Shown piece by piece: positions 1-7,923 of a DNA stretch of 64,000 bases. The translations under genes were made by a program, and so were the position numbers. The notes beneath the pieces are model-generated. The model was not told the origin of the DNA and ran no database searches. It saw only the letters and a program-made list of their open reading frames with translations. Every line of letters starts with the position of its first letter. The first letter of the stretch is position 1. This DNA comes from Flavisolibacter ginsengisoli DSM 18119 (GTDB lineage Bacteria; Bacteroidota; Bacteroidia; Chitinophagales; Chitinophagaceae): assembly GCF_900129295.1 (NCBI RefSeq), contig NZ_FQUU01000003.1:248001-312000 (forward strand), written 5' to 3'.

Positions 1-421
1 TTCCATTCAACGTGGTATCTTTTGAAAAAGATAAGGTCGTTTCGTTAAGGGAAACAATCTTAAACTGGCCACTTATACCTAATATGCCGGCTCCTGTAAA
101 ATTCAAAAAGGATTCATTATTGGAGAAGTTCCAATTAACATTTGAGCTTTGCGGATCTGAGGGATCACATTTGGTAGATCCTTCATCAAGGGTACCGGTT
201 CCATCAGCACGCAATGTTAGCGTATTGTCTTTTTCACAATCCTGTAATTGCGATGAAATACTTAGGTCAATGGTTCCATTTTTATCCATATCAGCGCCGG
301 CATCCTGGTATTTCCAGGCAGATTTAGTAATAAGATCTGTTTTTGTGGCAGTTGTTGTATTATCTTTTTTGCAGGAAAATAAAAAAATTGAAAAGCTAAT
401 GGTAAGGATGCAAAATTTCAT
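1..421 (-). CDS. Lipocalin-like lipoprotein, 3' end cut by window edge
   Basis: Reading the minus strand from the ATG at 421-419 gives an open frame to the window edge, so the C-terminus is missing. The start reads MKFCILTISFSIFLFSC-KKDN: a short hydrophobic signal ending in a lipobox (L14-F-S-C17) followed by Lys-Lys, as in Bacteroidota SPII lipoproteins. The remainder has a Trp in a KSAWKYQD context and a DKNGTIDL acidic loop, then a pattern of short strands (LTLRADGTGTL, VNWNFSNN). This resembles the small lipocalin-like domain lipoproteins of the phylum; family assignment is inference. It is divergent from the MoxR operon. The opposite-strand frame at 12-428 is its shadow. Confidence 0.75.
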   Translation of the reverse strand, partial: MKFCILTISFSIFLFSCKKDNTTTATKTDLITKSAWKYQDAGADMDKNGTIDLSISSQLQDCEKDNTLTLRADGTGTLDEGSTKCDPSDPQSSNVNWNFSNNESFLNFTGAGILGISGQFKIVSLNETTLSFSKDTTLNG

Positions 422-542
422 AAAGTGAATTTTATAGGTAAAGATAAATGCAGTAAAACTTTAAAAGGCATTAGTAAACTTACCTGTGATAACTTCGATA
501 AACGATCTTTTGATACTATTATTGGTTAAAAAGTAGGATTTT

Positions 543-550
543 TAGCTTTG
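543..550 (+). promoter_or_regulatory. Putative -7 box (TAGCTTTG) for MoxR operon
   Basis: TAGCTTTG matches the Bacteroidota -7 consensus TAnnTTTG exactly and lies 54 nt before the ATG at 605. A weak -33 candidate (ATTG, 521-524) is 18 nt upstream. The promoter would drive the operon through RsgA. Confidence 0.5.
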
Positions 551-604
551 CGGCAAATTATTTGCTAAAGCTCAGTTCGTAAATAAATGATCTAAACCTT
601 GACT

Positions 605-1606
605 ATGATAAAAACCGCGGATGATATCCGGCAACTAAATGAACGGATTAGCTATTCTGGAAGATTTATAGACACTCTTAGAAATGAGGTTGGTAAAGTG
701 ATCATAGGTCAATCGTACATGCTTGACCGTTTGTTGATCGGTTTGCTAAGTAATGGTCACGTGCTTTTGGAGGGTGTGCCCGGATTGGCAAAGACACTTA
801 CCATAAAATCATTATCCCAGGCTATTCATGCTCATTTCAGCAGGATACAGTTCACCCCGGATTTGTTGCCTGCCGATGTTATTGGTACTATGATCTATAA
901 CCAGCAGCGTAATGAATTTATAGTAAGGAAAGGTCCCATTTTTGCCAATTTTATATTGGCGGATGAGATCAACAGGGCTCCTGCCAAAGTGCAAAGTGCC
1001 TTGCTGGAAGCCATGCAGGAACGCCAGGTGACTATTGGTGATACAACCTATAAGCTGGATGAGCCTTTCCTGGTGTTGGCCACTCAAAACCCCCTGGAGC
1101 AGGAAGGTACTTACCCTTTGCCTGAGGCCCAGGTAGACCGTTTTTTAATGAAAGTAGTGGTTGGATATCCTACCCGCCAGGAAGAACAATTGATCATAAG
1201 GCAGAATGTGCAGGGATTGGGCTATCCTACAGTAAACCAGGTTGTTTCTGTGAGTGAGATATTAACGGCACGCCAAATGGTGAGGGATGTGTATATGGAT
1301 GAGAAAGTGGAACAATATATTCTTGATATTGTATTTGCCACAAGAAATCCTGGAGAATATAAACTGGATAACCTGAAGCCGCTCATTTCATATGGTTCTT
1401 CTCCAAGGGGAAGTATCAACCTTGCGGTGGCAGCCAAGGCGCAGGCATTCCTGAATAAACGCGGTTATGTGATACCGGAAGATGTGAGAAGCATTTGTAA
1501 TGATGTATTGCGTCATAGGATAGGTCTTACTTACGAAGCTGAAGCAGAAAATGTTTCCATACTTGAGATACTGGACCAGATCATTCAAAAAATAAATCTT
1601 CCATAA
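605..1606 (+). CDS. MoxR-family AAA+ ATPase
   Basis: 333-residue AAA+ ATPase of the MoxR clade (APE2220/MRP type), acting as a chaperone-like ATPase for vWA-domain partners. Visible motifs: Walker A GVPGLAKT (57-64), Walker B with LADEINRAP, sensor 1 in ATQNPLEQEGTYPLPEAQ, the arginine-containing VDRF that follows, and sensor 2 SPRGS near the C-terminal lid. Length fits the family (about 320-340). A TTG two codons upstream (599) is also open, but the ATG at 605 is the natural start. It is the first gene of a run MoxR, DUF58, BatD-like, BatA, RsgA with gaps of 23 nt or less. Family function (maturing or remodelling vWA proteins at the membrane) is known in general; the exact client here is inferred from the neighbours. 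Confidence 0.93.
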   Translation: MIKTADDIRQLNERISYSGRFIDTLRNEVGKVIIGQSYMLDRLLIGLLSNGHVLLEGVPGLAKTLTIKSLSQAIHAHFSRIQFTPDLLPADVIGTMIYNQQRNEFIVRKGPIFANFILADEINRAPAKVQSALLEAMQERQVTIGDTTYKLDEPFLVLATQNPLEQEGTYPLPEAQVDRFLMKVVVGYPTRQEEQLIIRQNVQGLGYPTVNQVVSVSEILTARQMVRDVYMDEKVEQYILDIVFATRNPGEYKLDNLKPLISYGSSPRGSINLAVAAKAQAFLNKRGYVIPEDVRSICNDVLRHRIGLTYEAEAENVSILEILDQIIQKINLP

Positions 1607-1629
1607 TAAGGAAGCAGTAAACCTAGTTC

Positions 1630-2502
1630 ATGTTAACAACGGCGGAAATATTAAGAAAGGTGCGGGCTCTTGAAATTAAAAGTAAGAAGCTCACCACTGA
1701 CCTGTTCACAGGCGAATACCATAGTGCCTTTAAAGGCAGGGGTATGTCATTCAAAGAGGTCAGGGAATATTCAGCAGGGGATGATATAAGGTTTATTGAC
1801 TGGAATGTATCTGCCAGGTTTGGTCATCCTTTCAGTAAAGTATTTGAAGAAGAAAGAGAACTTACGGTTATGCTCCTGGTGGATGTAAGTGCAAGTTCTT
1901 TATTTGGAACTATCATAGCGTCAAAAAAGGATATTGCAACAGAAATAGCTGCGGTTATAGCATTCTCCGCTGTAAATAACCATGATAAAATTGGGGTAAT
2001 ATTTTACAGCGATAAGATTGAAAAGTACATACCACCTAAAAAAGGTAAGCAACACGCACTATTTATTGTAAGAGAACTGCTGTCGGTTCAGTCTGGCCAA
2101 AAGAAAACACAACTGAACACTGCCCTTCGTTTCTTCAATAATACCACGCGTCAAAAGAGCATTGCTTTTATTTTAAGCGATTTCATTGATACTGGTTACC
2201 AGGATGCTTTAAGAGTTGCGGGAAATAAGCATGATATCATTGGCATTAAGATCTACGATAAAATGGATCGTACCCTGCCAAAATTGGGATTGTTGCGCGT
2301 TGAAGATGCCGAAACAGGTGAACAAAAATGGGTAGACTCGGAAAGCAAACTGGTTCGCTATGAATACGAGAAGGATTTTTTCAGGATCACCGATTATTCC
2401 AATGAAGTATTCAGGAAAGCAGGCTGCGACCTACTGCATGTAAGAACAGATGAGGACTATGTGAAAATATTGCAGCGATTTTTTATTAGCAGAAACAAGT
2501 AA
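1630..2502 (+). CDS. DUF58 domain protein (vWA-like)
   Basis: 290 residues. Contains the DUF58 signature G-D-DIRFIDWN (about 49-59) preceded by a GRGMSFKEVREY stretch, and a vWA-like fold with a MIDAS-type DVSAS at 85-89. It has no signal peptide or clear membrane segment, so it is probably cytosolic and peripheral to the membrane. DUF58 proteins are nearly always encoded next to MoxR ATPases, as here (23 nt downstream). Its last base overlaps the ATG of the next gene (TAATG junction), indicating translational coupling. Biochemical role is unknown; partner of the MoxR ATPase is inference from conserved gene order. Confidence 0.9.
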   Translation: MLTTAEILRKVRALEIKSKKLTTDLFTGEYHSAFKGRGMSFKEVREYSAGDDIRFIDWNVSARFGHPFSKVFEEERELTVMLLVDVSASSLFGTIIASKKDIATEIAAVIAFSAVNNHDKIGVIFYSDKIEKYIPPKKGKQHALFIVRELLSVQSGQKKTQLNTALRFFNNTTRQKSIAFILSDFIDTGYQDALRVAGNKHDIIGIKIYDKMDRTLPKLGLLRVEDAETGEQKWVDSESKLVRYEYEKDFFRITDYSNEVFRKAGCDLLHVRTDEDYVKILQRFFISRNK

Positions 2503-3362
2503 TGAAGAAATTAATCCTCCTGATAATCCATCTGACCATTTTTGTTGCAGTTGCAGTTTCTCAAACTACGCCTGTTTCTGCCACGGTAGATAAACAGAAG
2601 ATTTTAATTGGTGAGCAGGTACAGGTTTATTTAAAAGCGGTACTTCCAGGAAATATTAAATTTCCATGGCCTGTGGTAGATACCTTGCCTCATTTCGAGG
2701 TTTTAACCAGGTCAAAAATAGATACACAGCAAACAAGCATGGGTTTATTGCTTCAACAAACAATAACACTCACCAGCTGGGATAGCGGTCGATGGATGAT
2801 TCCTCCTGTGGTCTTTGGGCATTCAAAAACAAAGGCTATACCGATGTCGGTGGAATATAGTCCAATGGAGGCTAACCAACCCTATCATGATATAAAGGAT
2901 ATAATAGACGTTCCCTCTCCCATAGAATCTAATTGGTACTGGTACCTTCTTGGTGTTGCCGTACTTATTGCTTTGTTTATGTTATTCTTCCCTCCATCCA
3001 ATGAAAAGAAGGAAAAAGTAGTAAAGCCAGCAGAAGATCCCTTCAAGGTTTCAATGGAGCTAATCGGAAAACTTCGCTCATCGGATGAGCCTAAAATATT
3101 GTATACATCGCTGATAGATATATTCAGGAATTACCTGCTTCAAAAAAAGGATATTCATTCATTTTCAAAAACTACTGATGACCTGGCAAGACAGTTAGGT
3201 GAGTTAAGATTAAATGGCAGTGATCAGTTGATACAGGTGTTGCAAAGAAGCGATATGGTCAAATTTGCCAGGTATCAGCCTATGCTCACTGAGAATGAAC
3301 AAGCCATAGAAGTCATTAAAAAAAATATCATTTCCATAGAGAATTCTAGCAATGCTGTATAA
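2502..3362 (+). CDS. BatD-like membrane-anchored protein
   Basis: 286 residues: signal peptide (MKKLILLIIHLTIFVAVAVS-Q), a beta-rich extracytoplasmic domain of about 120 residues starting TTPVSATVDKQKILIGEQV (the immunoglobulin-like start seen in BatD proteins), one transmembrane segment around 147-164 (WYWYLLGVAVLIALFMLFF), then a charged cytoplasmic tail with a helical region resembling DUF4381/BatD tails. It overlaps the DUF58 stop by one base and the BatA start by 11 bases. In Bacteroidota this position in the MoxR operon is usually held by such a protein. Function is not known; membrane scaffold for the MoxR/vWA complex is inference. Confidence 0.75.
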   Translation: MKKLILLIIHLTIFVAVAVSQTTPVSATVDKQKILIGEQVQVYLKAVLPGNIKFPWPVVDTLPHFEVLTRSKIDTQQTSMGLLLQQTITLTSWDSGRWMIPPVVFGHSKTKAIPMSVEYSPMEANQPYHDIKDIIDVPSPIESNWYWYLLGVAVLIALFMLFFPPSNEKKEKVVKPAEDPFKVSMELIGKLRSSDEPKILYTSLIDIFRNYLLQKKDIHSFSKTTDDLARQLGELRLNGSDQLIQVLQRSDMVKFARYQPMLTENEQAIEVIKKNIISIENSSNAV

Positions 3363-4353
3363 TTGGTTCCAATATCTTGTTTTTGCCAATATCTGGGTGC
3401 TTCCTTTCCTGGGTATCTTACCTGTATTGGCTTTTCTTCATTTTCGTACGCAGGCCGCTGCCAAGTCAACATTTATTGTTTCCAATGCCAGGGCTTTTAC
3501 TTCCCGTACTTTAAGAAACAGCACCCTGCATTTGCCATTCTGGTTAAGGTTGCTGGCACTTGGTTGTATTATTACAGCGTTGGCAAGACCGCAGATCCGC
3601 AATGTGCAAAGCCGTACAAAAGGCGAGGGAATTGACATTATTCTTTGTATGGATGTCAGTGGAAGTATGTTATCAAAAGATTTTTTGCCTAATAGATTGG
3701 CTGTATCAAGGCAAATGGCTGCGGAGTTTGTAAAAGGTCGCCCTGTTGACCAGATAGGCCTTGTCATATTTGCAGGAGAAAGCTTCACACAGTTTCCTCT
3801 TTCAACGGATCATGAAAGCCTGTTGCAACAGATACAGGGCATTCAGTCTGGTATGCTGGAAGATGGAACCGTAATAGGTGAAGGATTGGCTAAGTCAGTT
3901 GAAAGGCTTTCCTCCAGTAAGGCAAAGAGTAAGATCATTATTTTGTTGACTGATGGAAATGAACAACCTCCTGAAACACGTATTATTGATCCTATAACTG
4001 CATTGGAAATTGCCAAAGCTAAAGGTGTAAAGGTTTACACTATTGGAATGGGTGCATTAGGTGGTACCAGTGTGCAGGAGAAAGGGGTAAGGAAATCTGA
4101 AGGCAGTGCCTTTCTTGATGAAGCCTTATTAAAACGTATCGCCACGCAAACAGGTGGTTTGTATTTTAGGGCAACTGATGAAGAAAGCCTTCATGCTATA
4201 TATAACCAGATCGATAAAATGGAAAAAACTGATGTGGAAGTGGTAACCAAAGAGAAGTTCCAGGAAGAGTTCACTGTATTCTTATTGGCCGCACTGTTTT
4301 TCCTTGCGCTGGAATTAATTTTGAGATATACATTATTGCGTACTTTTCCTTAA
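3352..4353 (+). CDS. batA: BatA-like vWA membrane protein
   Basis: 333 residues. N-terminal membrane helix (about 10-30) followed by a second (62-78, LPFWLRLLALGCIITALA), then a von Willebrand A domain with an intact MIDAS: DVSGS at 101-105, a Thr-containing loop, and LLTDGNEQPP. A C-terminal helix (FTVFLLAALFFLALELIL) returns to the membrane, giving the classic BatA topology. Known Bat (Bacteroides aerotolerance) operons continue with batB, batC and batD; here the next gene is RsgA after only 2 nt, so the operon is short. The 11-nt overlap with the upstream gene points to coupled translation. The gene symbol is by architecture; a batB paralogue is the main alternative. Confidence 0.85.
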   Translation: MLYNWFQYLVFANIWVLPFLGILPVLAFLHFRTQAAAKSTFIVSNARAFTSRTLRNSTLHLPFWLRLLALGCIITALARPQIRNVQSRTKGEGIDIILCMDVSGSMLSKDFLPNRLAVSRQMAAEFVKGRPVDQIGLVIFAGESFTQFPLSTDHESLLQQIQGIQSGMLEDGTVIGEGLAKSVERLSSSKAKSKIIILLTDGNEQPPETRIIDPITALEIAKAKGVKVYTIGMGALGGTSVQEKGVRKSEGSAFLDEALLKRIATQTGGLYFRATDEESLHAIYNQIDKMEKTDVEVVTKEKFQEEFTVFLLAALFFLALELILRYTLLRTFP

Positions 4354-4355
4354 TC

Positions 4356-5282
4356 ATGACAGGTGTTGTTTATAAATCTACAGGAAGTTGGTACCAGGTA
4401 AAAGATGCATCTGAGAAGTTTTGGAATGCCCGCATCAAAGGGGTAATGAAACTGGATGGCATCACATCAACTAATCCTATTGCTGTCGGTGACATAGTGG
4501 ATTTTGAACTGGAGAATGAAAAGGAAGGGTCTGTCATTATCAACAAGATACACGACCGTACGAACTACATCAACCGGCAATCGCCTAAAATAAAAAGCCA
4601 GCAACACATCGTGGCTGCCAATTTGGATCAATCTTTATTAATTGCTACTATTAAAGAACCACGTACTTCCCAGGGTTTTATTGACCGCTTCCTGGTAGCC
4701 TGCGAAATGTATCATGTGAAAGCAATCATCCTTTTCAATAAGCTTGACCTCTATAAAGAAAAGGAGATGGCAATTTATCATCGCATGAAGCGCGTATATG
4801 AAAATATTGGCTACACTGTTCTTGGTGCAAGTATAAAAGAGGGTACTGGATTTGAAGAAATAAAGTCTATTCTTCAGGGTAAGATCACGCTTGTTAGCGG
4901 GCATAGTGGTGTAGGTAAATCAACATTTATAAATACTGTGCATCCTGGCAGTAAGATCAAGACCCAGGATGTAAGCGGCTGGAGCGGTAAGGGACAACAT
5001 ACAACCACTTTTGCAGAGATGTATGACCTCGCCTATGGAGGCCGGATCATTGATACCCCTGGTATGAAGGAGTTTGGAATCATAGGAGTGGAGAAGGGTG
5101 AACTTTCAGGATATTTTCCGGAAATGCGGCAACGGCTCAATGAATGCCAGTTCAATAATTGCCTTCATGTAAATGAGCCCGGATGCGCTATTAAAGAAGC
5201 GGTGATAAATGGTGAAATAGATGAAGACCGCTATGTCAGTTATTACAATATTCTGGAGTCTCTCGATGAGAAAAACTGGTAA
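4356..5282 (+). CDS. rsgA: RsgA, ribosome small-subunit GTPase
   Basis: 308-residue circularly permuted GTPase that releases RbfA and helps final maturation of the 30S subunit. The permuted motif order is visible: N-terminal OB fold, G4 NKLD (128-131), then G1 GHSGVGKST (182-190), then G3 DTPG (233-236). The C-terminal zinc module has C264, C269, H271 and C277. It starts 2 nt after BatA and is probably co-transcribed. Its partner RbfA is encoded at 56868-57263. A hairpin at 5332-5366 lies 50 nt downstream but its T-tract points to the opposite strand, so it mainly ends the converging small gene. Confidence 0.96.
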   Translation: MTGVVYKSTGSWYQVKDASEKFWNARIKGVMKLDGITSTNPIAVGDIVDFELENEKEGSVIINKIHDRTNYINRQSPKIKSQQHIVAANLDQSLLIATIKEPRTSQGFIDRFLVACEMYHVKAIILFNKLDLYKEKEMAIYHRMKRVYENIGYTVLGASIKEGTGFEEIKSILQGKITLVSGHSGVGKSTFINTVHPGSKIKTQDVSGWSGKGQHTTTFAEMYDLAYGGRIIDTPGMKEFGIIGVEKGELSGYFPEMRQRLNECQFNNCLHVNEPGCAIKEAVINGEIDEDRYVSYYNILESLDEKNW

Positions 5283-5331
5283 GCTGTTTTGAATTATTTT
5301 AATACCAGGACTTCCCTAAACGTGAACTATA

Positions 5332-5366
5332 GCAAAAAAAAGAGGCTATCTATTTTGGAGATAGCC
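5332..5366 (-). terminator. Intrinsic terminator for the 5415-5747 gene
   Basis: Inverted repeat GGCTATCT (5344-5351) / AGATAGCC (5359-5366) with a 7-nt loop. Read on the minus strand it is followed by CTC and eight T residues, a good rho-independent terminator 50 nt after the stop of the minus-strand gene. Confidence 0.8.
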
Positions 5367-5414
5367 CATGAATAATCTTAATAGATAGCAATCGGTTATT
5401 ATACTCTTCAAACT

Positions 5415-5747
5415 TTAGGCAGCACCACGCCTCATGTCAAGGTTCATTAGTTTACCTTCTAAAACATTCGCTAATTCAACAACAGCTTTATTGTCTCTTT
5501 TGCGTGCATCCTTGGTTTTAGTTGGGAAAACAGAAATGCCATTGTAAATGCTGTACTGAAGCGTCAATTCATGTTGCCCAAGATGGAAATCCCAGCTGAT
5601 GGCATCAAAATCGTCTTCTTTGTTTGTAAAGTTTAGCTGAAGATCATCACTCAGGATGTTAGCTATCTGGTAAAAGCGTTTCAGGCCGCCATCATCATCA
5701 ATTACGGCTTCTGTGCAACCAAGTGTGGTTCGTAGGGTAAGGCTCAT
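5415..5747 (-). CDS. Conserved small protein of unknown function
   Basis: 110 residues, no signal peptide or membrane helix, so probably cytosolic. Mixed composition with an acidic middle (NKEDDFDAISWDF) and a strand-rich centre (HELTLQYSIYNGISVFP) followed by a basic helix (KTKDARKRDNKAVVELANVLEGKLM). I do not recognise the family. Start at the ATG at 5747; a proper terminator follows the stop, which supports it being a real, independently ended gene. It converges on RsgA. Function not assigned. Confidence 0.7.
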   Translation of the reverse strand: MSLTLRTTLGCTEAVIDDDGGLKRFYQIANILSDDLQLNFTNKEDDFDAISWDFHLGQHELTLQYSIYNGISVFPTKTKDARKRDNKAVVELANVLEGKLMNLDMRRGAA

Positions 5748-5845
5748 AATACCTGTTTTAAATTAGTAAAAATACGAAGTCATCATTTTCAGTAAAACTA
5801 CTTTAAAGACAACCGTATTTACCGATAAGCTGCATTATGCTATTG

Positions 5846-6010
5846 TTATGCCTTGAATTTTTTTGCTTTAGGGGCAGTTCCATCCAAAACCTTCTCAGCT
5901 CCTACATTCTTTCCATTTGTTCCGCAACCATATTTTGGTTTGTTGAAGACCGAACAGGAAGTGACCAGGGCAATTGAACAAAGAATAATTATATAGCGAA
6001 TCGTTTTCAT
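5846..6010 (-). CDS. 54-residue lipoprotein
   Basis: Short frame on the minus strand from ATG at 6010 to TAA at 5846. It begins MKTIRYIIILCSIALVTSC-SVFNKP: basic N-terminus, hydrophobic core and a lipobox V16-T-S-C19. The mature part is only 35 residues, with C29 in a YGCGTNGKNVGAEK segment and a Lys-rich tail. The same outline (tiny lipoprotein with a conserved Cys-Gly) occurs widely in Bacteroidota as unannotated genes, but I cannot name a family. It lies 39 nt downstream of the gamma carbonic anhydrase on the same strand and may be co-transcribed with it. Confidence 0.65.
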   Translation of the reverse strand: MKTIRYIIILCSIALVTSCSVFNKPKYGCGTNGKNVGAEKVLDGTAPKAKKFKA

Positions 6011-6049
6011 CGATACTGTTTTACTAAAGATAAAACGAAAAAAGCAGGA

Positions 6050-6589
6050 TTAAAAGTGTTTGCCGGCTTCATTAACATTTTCAAACCATTTGGAATAGCC
6101 CAGGTAATTCTTTGCTATTCTATTGATCTCACCTTCAACCTTTTCTGGTGAAATGTCTTTAACTTTTTTGGCCGGAACCCCTGCATACACTGCCCCCGCT
6201 TCGCATACAGTACCTTCCAGCACCACTGCTCCTGCGGCTATAATGGTGTTACTATGGACCAGGGCATTATCCATAACAATAGACCCCATGCCTATTAATA
6301 CATTATCATGGATGGTGCAACCATGAACAATGGCATTATGTCCAACAGAAACATTATTACCTAAGATGGCTTTAGTCTTTTTATAGGTGCAGTGTATAAC
6401 CGCACCATCCTGGATGTTTACCCTGTTACCAATCCGAATACTATTCACATCGCCCCGCAACACGGCATTGAACCATATACTGCATTCGTCACCCATGGCA
6501 ACATCTCCTACAATAGTGGCATTGGGAGCAATGAAACAATTATCGCCCCATGTGGGAAACTTGTCTTCAACTGGTAATACAAGAGCCAT
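6050..6589 (-). CDS. Gamma carbonic anhydrase family protein
   Basis: 179-residue left-handed beta-helix protein with many hexapeptide turns (for example VAMGDE, IRIGNR, AILGNN, VLIGMG). The three zinc ligands of the gamma-CA/YrdA fold are present: H66 (GAVIHC), H84 and H89 (GHNAIVHG); also the conserved RGD at 45-47 and QDG at 60-62. It lacks the long acidic loop of the archetype Cam, as do most bacterial YrdA/PaaY-like members, so carbonic anhydrase activity is possible but not certain. Start ATG at 6589, divergent from the aminotransferase. Confidence 0.9.
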   Translation of the reverse strand: MALVLPVEDKFPTWGDNCFIAPNATIVGDVAMGDECSIWFNAVLRGDVNSIRIGNRVNIQDGAVIHCTYKKTKAILGNNVSVGHNAIVHGCTIHDNVLIGMGSIVMDNALVHSNTIIAAGAVVLEGTVCEAGAVYAGVPAKKVKDISPEKVEGEINRIAKNYLGYSKWFENVNEAGKHF

Positions 6590-6657
6590 ATAAATGAATT
6601 TTTATTTCTGTTTATTCCAGGCGGATTATGAATGCAGATTTACGATTTTTGCTTCAT

Positions 6658-7836
6658 ATGAACCTGAGGCAGTTATTTCTTCAACATGTGGCTCAAACTT
6701 CAACCGCTCCCCTGGCCCTTGAGATAGTTAAAGCAGAGGGTTGTGAATTATTTGATGCCTCAGGAAAAACTTACCTTGATCTTATAGGAGGGATCAGTGT
6801 TGCCAATACCGGGCATAGGCATCCTGCAGTAGTAAAAGCTATAAAAGACCAGGTTGATGCCTACATGCATGTTATGGTATATGGTGAATTTGTGCAAAGT
6901 CCACAGGTTCGGTATGCACAATTACTTACGCAACACCTGCCACCATCTTTAAACTCTGTTTATTTTACCAATTCAGGTGCTGAAGCCGTGGAAGGGGCAA
7001 TGAAACTTGCAAAAAGAATAACAGGCAGGACTGAAATTGTGGGTTTTGTCAATTCCTACCATGGCTCTACCCAGGGTGCCCTTAGTCTGATAGGAAGTGA
7101 ATATTGGCGCAATGCCTACCGGCCATTGTTGCCAGGAATAAATCATCTGAATTACAACTCATTTAAGGATCTGCAATTCATTACAGAAAGAACTGCCTGT
7201 GTTATAGCAGAAACTGTGCAAGGGGAAGCTGGTGTGATTGTCCCCGAAAATAACTGGTTAAGGGCCGTGCATGATCGCTGTAAGGAAGTAGGCGCTCTCT
7301 TTATCCTGGATGAGATCCAGGCAGGTTTTGGCCGTACTGGTAAACTCTGGGGATTTGAAAATTTTGATGTAATTCCGGATATTTTACTTTTAGGAAAGGC
7401 ATTAGGAGGGGGTATGCCCCTGGGTGCTTTCATTGCTGATAAATCTTTAATGGATCATTTTACTGATAACCCGGTGTTGGGCCATATAACCACCTTTGGT
7501 GGCCACCCTGTATGCTGTGCTGCAGGCAAAGCAGCCTTTGAGGTTTTGCTACGGCAGCAATGGGATGTAAAACAAAAGGTAGCGCTGTTTACATCGTTGC
7601 TAATACACCCCCAAATAAAAGCGGTAAGGTCTTTTGGCCTGTGGATGGCTATTGAGTTTAATGATTTTGATGCCTGCAAAAAAGTTATTGATCATTGTAT
7701 CCAAAGAGGTGTCATTTCAGACTGGTTTTTGTTTGCTTCCAATTGTTTGCGCATTTCTCCGCCCCTTGTTATTACAGAGCAGGAGTTAAGGCAGTCCGCT
7801 GCCATTATTTTGGAAGCCATTGAAAATAATCCATGA
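6658..7836 (+). CDS. Class III PLP aminotransferase (acetylornithine/4-aminobutyrate type)
   Basis: 392 residues, fold type I PLP aminotransferase of class III. Signature: TNSGAEAVEGAMKLAKR (phosphate-binding loop), SYHGSTQG, the LDEIQAGFGRTG stretch holding the PLP-binding Asp, and the Schiff-base lysine K247 in LLLGKALGGGMPLG, followed by TTFGGHPVCCAAG. Length fits acetylornithine and related aminotransferases; substrate cannot be told from sequence, and no arginine genes flank it. Two ATGs compete: 6628 (10 residues longer) and 6658, where the family-typical N-terminus MNLRQLFLQHVAQTS begins; I prefer the second. It stands alone, divergent from the gamma carbonic anhydrase. Confidence 0.85.
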   Translation: MNLRQLFLQHVAQTSTAPLALEIVKAEGCELFDASGKTYLDLIGGISVANTGHRHPAVVKAIKDQVDAYMHVMVYGEFVQSPQVRYAQLLTQHLPPSLNSVYFTNSGAEAVEGAMKLAKRITGRTEIVGFVNSYHGSTQGALSLIGSEYWRNAYRPLLPGINHLNYNSFKDLQFITERTACVIAETVQGEAGVIVPENNWLRAVHDRCKEVGALFILDEIQAGFGRTGKLWGFENFDVIPDILLLGKALGGGMPLGAFIADKSLMDHFTDNPVLGHITTFGGHPVCCAAGKAAFEVLLRQQWDVKQKVALFTSLLIHPQIKAVRSFGLWMAIEFNDFDACKKVIDHCIQRGVISDWFLFASNCLRISPPLVITEQELRQSAAIILEAIENNP

Positions 7837-7874
7837 TTATTGATCACATAACTATAGAAAGTTTTCAGGAGGAC

Positions 7875-7905
7875 TTGTTAATATGAAAACTTTACTACAA
7901 CTTTG
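7875..7905 (+). promoter_or_regulatory. Putative promoter of the membrane protein/HTH_34 operon
   Basis: TTG at 7875-7877, 20-nt spacer, then CAACTTTG at 7898-7905 (one mismatch to TAnnTTTG). The -7 element overlaps the left arm of the palindrome at 7900-7916, and the ATG follows 18 nt later, so a protein bound there would block transcription. Assignment is inference. Confidence 0.4.
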
Positions 7906-7916
7906 AATTACAAAGT
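7900..7916. promoter_or_regulatory. Palindromic operator 1: ACTTTG-N5-CAAAGT
   Basis: Perfect 6-bp arms ACTTTG (7900-7905) and CAAAGT (7911-7916) around AATTA. The same arms recur at 8901-8917 before creD with a nearly identical spacer (AATTG). The two sites flank the gene for a winged-helix regulator, which makes them its likely operators. A TTG start at 7903 would fall inside the site and is disfavoured. Confidence 0.7.
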
Positions 7917-7923
7917 GCTTTTT

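Noticed and set aside
12-428. Plus-strand 138-residue frame
   Set aside because: It is the antisense shadow of the minus-strand lipoprotein, which has a proper ATG, signal and lipobox.
6628-6657. Longer N-terminus of the aminotransferase
   Set aside because: The ten extra residues have no family counterpart; the ATG at 6658 opens the family-typical sequence.
7903-7923. TTG start of the membrane protein inside the palindrome
   Set aside because: It would translate the operator itself; the ATG at 7924 follows directly and gives a typical N-terminus.
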